Part shown: positions 8,054-14,658 of the stretch, one piece after another
Numbering within the stretch: the stretch's first letter is position 1
Layout: every line of letters starts with the position of its first letter
From: Phycisphaerae bacterium
Lineage (GTDB): Bacteria; Planctomycetota; Phycisphaerae; Sedimentisphaerales; SM23-30
Assembly (NCBI GenBank): GCA_016342495.1
Contig: JAEIOG010000058.1
Coordinates: 1 to 32,923, forward strand
Reading direction: 5' to 3'
Length of the DNA stretch: 32,923 nt
Program-made: the position numbers and the translations under genes
The notes under the pieces: generated by a model
Databases searched by the model: none
What the model saw: only the letters and a program-made list of their open reading frames with translations
Told to the model about the DNA's origin: nothing

Positions 8054-9409
8054 GTGAAAAAATTGAAAATATTATTGTTGATGATGTTATTTGCAACTCC
8101 TCTCTTAGCAGAAGAAGCCAGCGGCATCACTGCTGAAACTGTGCAAAAAAATCTTGATATTGTCTGGACTGCAGTCGCTGCCTTTCTGGTCTTTTTCATG
8201 CAGGCTGGCTTTGCGATGGTCGAAGCTGGATTCACCCGTGCCAAAAACGCCGTTAATATCCTGATGAAAAATCTGATGGATTTCTCTATTGGTACGATTG
8301 TGTTTTTTGTTTTGGGATTTGGCCTGATGTTTGGAGCCACCAATGGTTTATTTGGAACCACCAATTTTATGGGCAAAGGGTTATTCAGTGCCCCGGATGA
8401 TTTCAATTATACCTTCGTTATTTTCCAAACGGTTTTTGCCGGAACCGCCGCTACCATTGTTTCTGGTGCGATGGCTGGCAGAACTAAATTCAAAGCCTAT
8501 ATCACCTATAGCGTCTTTATTTGTGCCTTGATTTATCCGATCTTTGGTTCCTGGGCCTGGGGTGGACTGTTAAATGGTGGAGGATGGCTGGAAACCAAAT
8601 TCTCTTTACCTTTCTGTGATTTTGCCGGTTCAACCGTTGTTCATTCTATTGGTGGATGGCTTGCTTTGGCCGGAGCATTAATCCTTGGCCCCCGTATTGG
8701 CAAATATGGACCTGATGGCAAACCCCGTGCTATCCTTGGACATAATGTGACTTTAGCTGGATTGGGGGTCTTCATCTTATGGTTTGGCTGGTTTGGATTT
8801 AATCCTGGTAGCACAACTGTCGGTTCTGGTGACATCGGTCGTATTGCTGTTACTACCAATTTATCCGCTGCCGCCGGGGCAATTATTGCGATGGTCGTAG
8901 CCTGGATAATTTTCAAAAAACCTGACGCTTCCATGACCTTAAATGGCGCTCTTGCCGGATTAGTTGCCATAACCGCAGGCTGTGCTACCGTAACTCCTGT
9001 TGGTGCGATGATTATCGGTGCTCTTGCTGGCGTTGTGGTTGTTTTCAGTATTGTATTTATTGATACTGTCTTAAAAATTGATGACCCGGTTGGTGCCGTT
9101 TCAGTCCATGGCGTTTGCGGGGCACTGGGCACATTATGCTGTGGCTTATTTAATGCCGAAGCTGCTATTGGCACTGCTGATTCAAGCACCGGTTTGTTTT
9201 ATGGCGGTGGCATGACTTTATTTGGCATTCAGTCTATTGGCGTGGTATCATGTTTTGCATGGGCTTTTGGCCTTGGTTTTATATTATTCTGGTTGATTAA
9301 TAAAACTGTTGGGCTGCGTGTTACCGCAGAAGAAGAACTGCGTGGCCTGGATATCAGCGAACATGGTATGGAAGCCTATAATGGATTCCAGATCTTCACT
9401 AATCAATAA
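8054..9409 (+). CDS. amtB: Ammonium transporter AmtB
   Basis: This is an Amt/Rh-family ammonium channel of the inner membrane with about 11 helices after a signal peptide (MKKLKILLLMMLFATPLLAEE). The conserved pore residues are present: the twin histidines in STVVHSIGGW (about residue 197) and SVHGVCGALGT (about residue 352), and the gate phenylalanine in FQTVFAGTAATIVSG. Length (451 residues) is normal for the family. The GTG start at 8054 follows AAAGGA. It sits between the porin and the PII gene under a sigma-54 promoter, the classic arrangement for nitrogen limitation, so it should import ammonium when nitrogen is scarce and be plugged by the PII protein encoded downstream. Confidence 0.97.
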   Translation: MKKLKILLLMMLFATPLLAEEASGITAETVQKNLDIVWTAVAAFLVFFMQAGFAMVEAGFTRAKNAVNILMKNLMDFSIGTIVFFVLGFGLMFGATNGLFGTTNFMGKGLFSAPDDFNYTFVIFQTVFAGTAATIVSGAMAGRTKFKAYITYSVFICALIYPIFGSWAWGGLLNGGGWLETKFSLPFCDFAGSTVVHSIGGWLALAGALILGPRIGKYGPDGKPRAILGHNVTLAGLGVFILWFGWFGFNPGSTTVGSGDIGRIAVTTNLSAAAGAIIAMVVAWIIFKKPDASMTLNGALAGLVAITAGCATVTPVGAMIIGALAGVVVVFSIVFIDTVLKIDDPVGAVSVHGVCGALGTLCCGLFNAEAAIGTADSSTGLFYGGGMTLFGIQSIGVVSCFAWAFGLGFILFWLINKTVGLRVTAEEELRGLDISEHGMEAYNGFQIFTNQ

Positions 9410-9476
9410 AATTCTGATTGGAAATTAATAATTACAATCTCATAACTGAGGTTAAAATAATAATAGGAGTTTCGAA

Positions 9477-9818
9477 ATGAAATTAATTATAGCATATATT
9501 CAGCCTGAAAAGTTGACTGATGTCAAGCAGGAGCTTTACAAAGCTGATGTTAAAAAAATGTCTGTAACCAATTCCCTTGGCTGTGGCCAACAGGGTGGCT
9601 ACCATGAGTCTTATCGTGGCGTTGATATCGAAGTTAATCTATTGAAAAAGATAAGATTGGAAATTGCTGTCAATGAAGAATTCGTTCAGCCCACTATCGA
9701 CGCTATCATCAAAGGTGCTCGAACTGGAAATGTTGGCGACGGCAAAATATTCGTGATGGACCTGCCTTTATGTATTCGTATTCGTACCGGCGAAAAAGGT
9801 ACTGAAGCTATTGGTTAA
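9477..9818 (+). CDS. glnK: PII signalling protein (GlnK-type) lacking Tyr51
   Basis: The 113-residue protein is a PII trimer subunit that senses ATP/ADP and 2-oxoglutarate and blocks AmtB through its T-loop. Conserved features are Q39, Y46, R47 and G48 in the T-loop, K58, and the GDGKIFV strand near residues 87-93. Numbering aligns with E. coli GlnB without gaps, and position 51, the uridylylation tyrosine, is isoleucine; position 55 is Leu instead of Phe. Control by uridylylation at Tyr51 is therefore not possible, although nucleotide and 2-oxoglutarate sensing should remain. R47, which enters the AmtB pore, is kept. It is the last gene of the operon, 67 bases after amtB, with GGAG upstream and a strong terminator downstream. 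GlnK versus GlnB naming rests on the amtB linkage. Confidence 0.93.
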   Translation: MKLIIAYIQPEKLTDVKQELYKADVKKMSVTNSLGCGQQGGYHESYRGVDIEVNLLKKIRLEIAVNEEFVQPTIDAIIKGARTGNVGDGKIFVMDLPLCIRIRTGEKGTEAIG

Positions 9819-9837
9819 ATGAGAGTCTTTCTAATAC

Positions 9838-9883
9838 GCGTCAATCGGTTATTGTGGGGACAACCGATTGACGCAATTTTTTT
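9838..9883 (+). terminator. Rho-independent terminator of the porin-amtB-glnK operon
   Basis: A perfect 13-bp stem GCGTCAATCGGTT/AACCGATTGACGC (9838-9850 with 9862-9874) with an 11-nt loop is followed by seven T residues. Confidence 0.95.
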
Positions 9884-10010
9884 ACTACTCAAACTGACCA
9901 AGCACTATCTACAAATACAGTTTCGGTAAAGACTTAAGTAGTCTTTTAAATAGCATTTACCGCAGGTAAATACCGCAACTTTTCACTGTTCACTGTTAGT
10001 TTTTAACTTT

Positions 10011-10033
10011 CAAACTGACTATCGGTCAGTTTG
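10011..10033. repeat. Stop-proximal hairpin repeat, copy 1
   Basis: CAAACTGAC-TATCG-GTCAGTTTG is a perfect 9-bp stem lying 6 bases after the sulfatase stop codon on the minus strand. A sister copy with a compensatory base change is at 32654-32674. No U-tract follows on the minus strand, so termination would be atypical. Confidence 0.65.
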
Positions 10034-10039
10034 AATAAA

Positions 10040-11404
10040 CTATTCAACTGTCATGACTTTTCTGGCATTTTGGGTTATTTCTCTATCCATTTCAAATGCC
10101 AGTTTTTGTAGTTTGTCTACCAATTCCGGGTTTTTATCGGCAAGATTAGTAGTTTCACTGATGTCATCACGCAAATTATAAAGCAAAGGAAATGGCAACT
10201 TAGCCTGACGTTCCTTACGCCAATGCAATTTCCAATCTCCCATTCGAATTGCTTCCAGAACGCCATCACGAGCATAATACAAAAACGGTCGTGACGACTG
10301 TTGCTTGGTAGGATTAGACAAAATCTCCCAGACATCCTGCCCATCAATTTTATTTTTTGGCAATGGCGCATTGGTCAACTCGCAAAGCGTTGGCAAAATA
10401 TCCATGGCCGAGACAAATTCCTTGCAAACCTTTCCTGCCGAAAGTCTTCCTGGATATTTGATAATAAATGGTACTCGCAACCCACCTTCCCAGCTAGTGC
10501 CTTTTGCGCCCCGCAATGGTTCATTTCGGGCACCTTTAGGAATATTTTGTCCACCATTATCACTGGTAAAAATAATCAGAGTATCATCTTCCAGTTTCAG
10601 CTCTTTAAGCTGCTTAACGATTTGCCCTACGCTATGGTCAATCTCCTCAATAACATCACCATAGACACCACGCTGAGATGTTCCTTCAAAATCTTCGCTG
10701 CGATACCAGGGAACATGTGGCATCGAATGGGCCAGATAAAGGAAAAAAGGATTATCTTTATTATCATTTATCCATTGACAGGCATTTTCAGTATAACGCT
10801 TCGTTAAGTACCGCTGGTCTGGCTCGGTTTCGATAACTTTTTCATTATCGTAGAAAGCCAGCTCAGGGTAACCCTTTGGCACTCCCCGTTTCTTAAACCA
10901 TAGATGACTCATATCATTAGAATAGGGCAATCCATAATAATGATCGAATCCCTGAGCATTTGGCATTAAGGGCCTGTGGTGTCCAAGGTGCCATTTACCG
11001 ATACAAGCCGTCGCATAGCCTTTGGTCTTGAGCAGTTCGGGCAATAGCTGTTCACTTGGATTTAATCCATGTTTATCTTGTGGGAAAATCACTACCTTAT
11101 GCAGGCCAACCCGTTTGGGATAACACCCCGTCATCAATGCTGCCCGCGATGGCGTACAAACCGGGGCCGCTACATAAAAATCGGTTAGTTTGATGCCATC
11201 GGCAGCTAATTGGTCAATATTGGGAGTCTTGATATCAGTTGCACCAAAACACCCGGCATCACCATAGCCCTGGTCATCGGTAAAAACAATTATGATATTG
11301 GGGTTTTTATGCATAGATTTCATCTTGGAAGCTAATGAACAACCTGACAAAGCCAAAAGTCCAACCATACCCGCCGATTTCAAAAATCCTCTACGATTCT
11401 GCAT
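10040..11404 (-). CDS. Secreted sulfatase (family S1, Cys-type), Tat/lipoprotein signal
   Basis: This formylglycine-dependent sulfatase hydrolyses sulfate esters, probably on a polysaccharide. The metal-binding N-terminus IIIVFTDDQGYGDAG and the modification motif PVCTPSRAALMTG are complete; Cys83 would be oxidised to formylglycine. GKWHLGHH and FTSDNGG, further active-site blocks, are also present. The leader NRRGFLKSAG followed by LALSGC combines a twin-arginine motif with a lipobox at Cys22, so the folded protein is probably exported by Tat and lipid-anchored. At 454 residues the length is normal. ATG 11404 follows AAGGTGG. A MITE-like element lies directly upstream, and a conserved hairpin directly downstream. 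The substrate cannot be told from sequence; the family is greatly expanded in planctomycetes. Confidence 0.93.
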   Translation of the reverse strand: MQNRRGFLKSAGMVGLLALSGCSLASKMKSMHKNPNIIIVFTDDQGYGDAGCFGATDIKTPNIDQLAADGIKLTDFYVAAPVCTPSRAALMTGCYPKRVGLHKVVIFPQDKHGLNPSEQLLPELLKTKGYATACIGKWHLGHHRPLMPNAQGFDHYYGLPYSNDMSHLWFKKRGVPKGYPELAFYDNEKVIETEPDQRYLTKRYTENACQWINDNKDNPFFLYLAHSMPHVPWYRSEDFEGTSQRGVYGDVIEEIDHSVGQIVKQLKELKLEDDTLIIFTSDNGGQNIPKGARNEPLRGAKGTSWEGGLRVPFIIKYPGRLSAGKVCKEFVSAMDILPTLCELTNAPLPKNKIDGQDVWEILSNPTKQQSSRPFLYYARDGVLEAIRMGDWKLHWRKERQAKLPFPLLYNLRDDISETTNLADKNPELVDKLQKLAFEMDREITQNARKVMTVE

Positions 11405-11424
11405 ATCAATCCACCTTTCAGATT

Positions 11425-11605
11425 AGGGCTACCGCATAAAATTTAATTGTGTCATTCCCGCGCCGGCGGGAATCTAGTTTTCGAGTCAAAATCGTAATTT
11501 GCCTTTCCTATATCCTCCCCTGCGCGGGAATGACAAGGTCAACTTTTTTGATTTAGCATCGATTTTGAGCCAAAACAAGAATGAAAATTTCATACGATTG
11601 CCCTG
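11425..11605 (-). mobile_element. MITE-like element, copy 2 (inverted)
   Basis: The reverse complement matches 6711-6891, including the CAGGGCAATCG..ATGAAATT end, the internal run AAATCAAAAAAGTTGACCTT, and the inner GTCATTCCCGCG palindromic arms. It lies about 20 bases upstream of the sulfatase start and 90 bases before ogt, so it may carry or disturb promoters of both. Confidence 0.7.
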
Positions 11606-11696
11606 ACTTTCATATTAAAATATCATTCTATTATAAGTTTCACAAGGTATAATGCAATTACTATTATAATATTCATATTTACTTCCGAGGTGTTTT

Positions 11697-12230
11697 ATGT
11701 CAATAAAAATCATCGATACCAGTTTTTCAATAGACAAACCTTGTCAATACCGTATTTTCAAAACCTCAGGCTTTACAGTAGCGACAATTTTGTATAATGA
11801 AGTCGTGGTAGGCTTGAAGTTTGGCTCTAATACCATTGACCAGGAGATTTGCGCCGAATATATTTCAGCTAAACCAACCAATAAAGTTGGCCAGGAATTA
11901 ACCCTACAGCTTGAAGCCTATTTCAAAGGCAATAAAATCAATTTCGATTGTATGATAGATTTGTGGTGGGCAAGCGATTTTTCCAGAAAAGTTTTGGTCA
12001 ATTGCATAAATGTTGACTATGGAAAAACCATCAGCTATGGCCAACTGGCTTCCTCGGCCTGCTCCCCAAAAGCTGCCCGGGCCGTTGGCTCTGTGATGGC
12101 CAATAATCATATACCCATCATTATCCCATGCCATCGGGTCTTACGTAGCGATGGCACCATTGGCCAATATAGTGCCGCCCAAGGCTCTACCACCAAACAA
12201 AAACTTTTAACAATGGAAACTTTAAAATAA
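11697..12230 (+). CDS. ogt: Methylated-DNA-[protein]-cysteine S-methyltransferase
   Basis: The protein removes O6-alkyl groups from guanine by transferring them to its own cysteine and is used once. The C-terminal half carries the active-site motif IIPCHRVL (Cys145) and the DNA-binding helix around YGQLASSACSPKAARAVGSVMANN. The N-terminal half is short and poorly conserved, as usual for Ogt-type proteins; no AdaA zinc site or AraC domain is present. At 177 residues it has the normal length. ATG 11697 follows GAGGTG. TATAAT-like boxes lie at 11648 and 11665, but no good -35 could be paired. It is alone on this strand and converges on the terminator at 12224-12273. Confidence 0.93.
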   Translation: MSIKIIDTSFSIDKPCQYRIFKTSGFTVATILYNEVVVGLKFGSNTIDQEICAEYISAKPTNKVGQELTLQLEAYFKGNKINFDCMIDLWWASDFSRKVLVNCINVDYGKTISYGQLASSACSPKAARAVGSVMANNHIPIIIPCHRVLRSDGTIGQYSAAQGSTTKQKLLTMETLK

Positions 12231-12273
12231 AAAGGGCCAATATCTGTATGAGGTTGCAAGACAGATATCGGCC
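12224..12273 (-). terminator. Rho-independent terminator reading leftward
   Basis: On the minus strand GGCCGATATCTGT and ACAGATATTGGCC form a continuous 13-bp stem including one G-U pair, followed by CTTTTTATTTT. On the plus strand the same pair is an A-C mismatch and no T-run follows, so the structure serves minus-strand transcription. It overlaps the ogt stop codon. Confidence 0.8.
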
Positions 12274-12317
12274 AAGCGTCGCGAAAGGAAAGTAAACGCT
12301 TCTACTCTACTTTACGA
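12224..12317 (-). ncRNA. Candidate small RNA ending at the leftward terminator
   Basis: Upstream of the terminator on the minus strand lies a hairpin AAGCGT/ACGCTT (12296-12301 with 12274-12279) whose loop contains the pyrimidine run CTTTCCTTTC, able to pair with purine-rich ribosome-binding sites. TTGACC at 12340-12335 could be a -35 box, but the -10 at 17 bp is poor. Alternatively the stretch is the 3' UTR of the PtsN-like gene 260 bases upstream. Confidence 0.3.
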
Positions 12318-12383
12318 AAAAACACATGCTTCAAGGTCAAAAAAAATGGAAATTTTCACCTAAAAGATTAAAAACTTGGCCTT

Positions 12384-12412
12384 CCAGATAGGGAATTTCC
12401 ATCTGGCATTTT
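12384..12412 (+). terminator. Possible terminator or hairpin
   Basis: CCAGAT/ATCTGG (12384-12389 with 12401-12406) with an 11-nt loop is followed by CATTTTT on the plus strand. It could stop read-through from ogt, but the stem is short. Confidence 0.4.
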
Positions 12413-12490
12413 TAGCTAAAATATGATGATTATAGGGATTATTCAGTTAATACTGAAGAGATATGGCAGATTGCAGGACTTTTCACAACC

Positions 12491-12515
12491 AAACCCGCCA
12501 TGATTGACGGGTTTT
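12491..12515. terminator. Terminator between ogt and the ptsN-like gene, perhaps bidirectional
   Basis: AAACCCG/CGGGTTT (12491-12497 with 12508-12514) is followed by T residues on the plus strand. It lies just 20 bases beyond the stop codon of the PTS-IIA gene on the minus strand, where the T-run is shorter. Confidence 0.5.
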
Positions 12516-12534
12516 TATGTTGCGACATAATTAA

Positions 12535-12984
12535 TTATTCACCGATGATTGCCTTGAATAATTCTTCTGAGGTTTTAGATCTCCAGATTTTCTTACGCGA
12601 TTCTTCGGTAGTCATAATCCTGGAAATCTGAGCTAATGCCTGAATATGGGGCCCAGTCGTATCAGTTGGTGATACCAGTAATACAATTAATTCTACCGGT
12701 TCTTTGTCAATACTTTGATAATCAATAGGCTCGGAAGTCTTACCTACAGCCATCACCAGCGTATCGACGGCCGCACATTTGCCATGCGGAATAGCGAAAC
12801 CCTGGCCCACACCGGTAGAGCGGATCGCTTCGCGGTCCATAACAGATTTCAGTGCAATATCATAATCCTTGAGTTTTCCGGCTTCATTTAATATACCTAC
12901 CAGTTCAGCTATAGCTTCAAATTTATCGGTAGATTGTAATTTTACTTCAACACATTTAACATCAACTATTTCTTTAATTTTCAT
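12535..12984 (-). CDS. PTS EIIA domain protein, fructose/nitrogen-regulatory (PtsN-like)
   Basis: The 149-residue protein is a stand-alone EIIA domain of the fructose/mannitol class. The phospho-acceptor histidine lies in GFAIPHGK (His67), preceded by the typical REAIRSTGVGQG stretch. No other PTS protein is encoded nearby, so it is more likely a regulatory phosphocarrier like PtsN (EIIA-Ntr) than part of a sugar transporter. ATG 12984 is preceded by GAGG at 7 bases, and I prefer it to the in-frame start 18 bases upstream. A terminator-like hairpin follows the gene. Confidence 0.85.
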   Translation of the reverse strand: MKIKEIVDVKCVEVKLQSTDKFEAIAELVGILNEAGKLKDYDIALKSVMDREAIRSTGVGQGFAIPHGKCAAVDTLVMAVGKTSEPIDYQSIDKEPVELIVLLVSPTDTTGPHIQALAQISRIMTTEESRKKIWRSKTSEELFKAIIGE

Positions 12985-13327
12985 AGCATACCTCAGTAGC
13001 ATTATTTGTATCTGATTAGTTTATTACTAGCTCATTAAGCCAGAACCCTAAATTATAACAGTTGACACTCTGGTTTTCAAGCTAATCCCAAAACTCACGT
13101 AACAATTCTATAAATCCAGGCCGACAGCGGCATATACAGACTTCTGAGAACAATAATCTTATATTTTACCAAAGATTTCGTGGTTGCCGCTGAAATCTTT
13201 TACCACTCGACCACCCAGATAATCAGTTTATTGTTGAACCAAATGATAATGTCAGCTAGACTGCCGCTGAAATGTTATAAAAAAAGTTACGATTATCAAC
13301 TATGGAATTCCTGTGGGTTCAAAGTTT
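12985..13327. other. Intergenic region with a perfect inverted repeat
   Basis: No gene is seen. AAAGATTTC (13171-13179) and GAAATCTTT (13192-13200) are perfect inverted arms around a 12-base loop. GCCGCTGAAAT occurs twice (13186-13196 and 13263-13273). These could be a regulator site for the permease downstream, or chance. Confidence 0.35.
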
Positions 13328-14227
13328 ATGGATATATTACTTCAAGTAAAAATTGGGCCCCTTGCCGCATTAATGACAGCTATGTGCTGGATGATAACCG
13401 CATTGTGCTTTGAATATTCTTCTAAAAAAATTGGATCATTATCTGTCAATTTGATCAGGCTATACCTGGCTTTTGTCTTATTTGCCGTGTTTTCATTTAT
13501 TTTTCGTGGTATTGCACTACCCACAGATGCAACTTCGCATGGCTGGATTTGGCTGGGCTTGTCGGGACTGGTCGGCTTTGTTTTAGGAGATTTGTTCTTA
13601 TTTAAAGCATTTGTTATGATTGGCTCAAGGACATCAATGCTTGTTATGTCACTGGCTCCGCTGGTTACTGCTTTGATTGGCTTTTTGATCTTGGATGAAA
13701 CACTCAAAGTCCACCATTGCATAGGAATGACCATGACCACAACTGGAGTTATGGCCGTCATACTGACACGTAAAGATGGTGGCAAAGACTTTAAGCACCC
13801 TCGAAAGGGAATAATATATGCCAGCATCGGCATGATCGGTCAGGCTGTGGGACTGGTGCTAAGCAAATATGGAATGGAAGAATATAATGCTTTTTCAGCT
13901 ACTCATATCAGGATTATCGCCGGATTGATTGGTTTTACAATTTTGTTTTTCCATTTCCGGGCATGGGGCCAGTTTGCCGCAGCATTTAAAAGTAAAAGAG
14001 CAATGATATTTTTGGTTGTCGGAACGGTCTTTGGCCCATTTCTCGGTGTCTATTTATCTTTAGTAGCGGTCCAGCACACATCAACCGGCATCGCCAGTAC
14101 AATCATATCTATTGTACCGGTTCTAATCATTCCTTTTGCAGTACTTATGTTCAAAGAAAAAGTTAATCTAAGGGAAATCATCGGAGCGGTTATAGCTGTA
14201 ATCGGCACTGGAATAATGTTTTTATAA
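13328..14227 (+). CDS. DMT-superfamily permease with two EamA domains
   Basis: About ten hydrophobic segments form two homologous halves of five, as in EamA/RhaT-type transporters of the inner membrane. ALMTAMCWMITALCFEYSSKKIG opens the first half, with GDLFLFKAFVMIG and SLAPLVTALIGFLILDETL at its end; PFLGVYLSLVAVQHTSTGIAST and the closing GAVIAVIGTGIMFL mark the second. The exported or imported compound is unknown. ATG 13328 places the start directly before the first helix; a GTG at 13313 is also in frame, and neither has a clear ribosome-binding site. No operon partners are seen. Confidence 0.85.
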   Translation: MDILLQVKIGPLAALMTAMCWMITALCFEYSSKKIGSLSVNLIRLYLAFVLFAVFSFIFRGIALPTDATSHGWIWLGLSGLVGFVLGDLFLFKAFVMIGSRTSMLVMSLAPLVTALIGFLILDETLKVHHCIGMTMTTTGVMAVILTRKDGGKDFKHPRKGIIYASIGMIGQAVGLVLSKYGMEEYNAFSATHIRIIAGLIGFTILFFHFRAWGQFAAAFKSKRAMIFLVVGTVFGPFLGVYLSLVAVQHTSTGIASTIISIVPVLIIPFAVLMFKEKVNLREIIGAVIAVIGTGIMFL

Positions 14228-14271
14228 AGCCTAAAGCTTGATAGCATCTAATCCTTTAGAACCTGATGCGC

Positions 14272-14347
14272 AAAAAAACAGGACCCGGCTGAATCAAGAC
14301 TGTTGGCAGGGGTCACCTGACAAAAGCTGGTATTCCAGCGGATCCTG
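14272..14347 (-). ncRNA. Candidate structured RNA with terminator-like end
   Basis: On the minus strand CAGGATCCG and CGGGTCCTG (including a U-G pair) close a stem around an internal perfect hairpin GCTGG-AATA-CCAGC and a CAGG/CCTG hairpin. Seven T residues follow the closing stem at once. On the plus strand the U-G pair becomes a C-A mismatch, which favours the minus strand. It lies about 310 bases downstream of ppdK. I do not recognise the family; it lacks the SRP RNA core motif. Confidence 0.4.
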
Positions 14348-14521
14348 ATATTGTATTTTTTTTATCCAAAAATTAGGACATGCTAACTATTATAACATAA
14401 ATACTGCATAAATCCAGATAAATATTAAAATTTCACAAATTTATCTATATAATAAAAAAAGAATCAGCAGTAGCGGCAAACTTTAGTTCAGTAAACAATA
14501 AGTTCGCCACAGGCGCAGTAC

Positions 14522-14559
14522 AAAGGCCCCGAATCTTTCGACTCGGAGCCTTTTATTTT
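14522..14559. terminator. Terminator near the 3' end of ppdK, bidirectional
   Basis: AAAGGC-C-CCGA and TCGG-A-GCCTTT form an 11-position stem; the odd pair is C-A on the plus strand but U-G on the minus strand. It lies about 100 bases after the ppdK stop. The longer T-rich tail is on the plus strand. Confidence 0.55.
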
Positions 14560-14658
14560 CACATCACAACCTCACCCACGAAGTGGAAGGTTGCAGGCGA
14601 CCAGCAGAAACCGATAATTCACATCACCGACAACAACAAGTCCGCCGCACGCGTAGTG

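Noticed and set aside
8641-9189. 182-codon open frame antisense to amtB
   Set aside because: It lies wholly inside amtB, is rich in Pro, Ala and Thr from reading a membrane gene backwards, and has no ribosome site or family.
14271-14363. SRP (4.5S) RNA or tmRNA
   Set aside because: The conserved GGAAGGAAGCAG-like SRP core and the tmRNA tRNA-like ends are absent.
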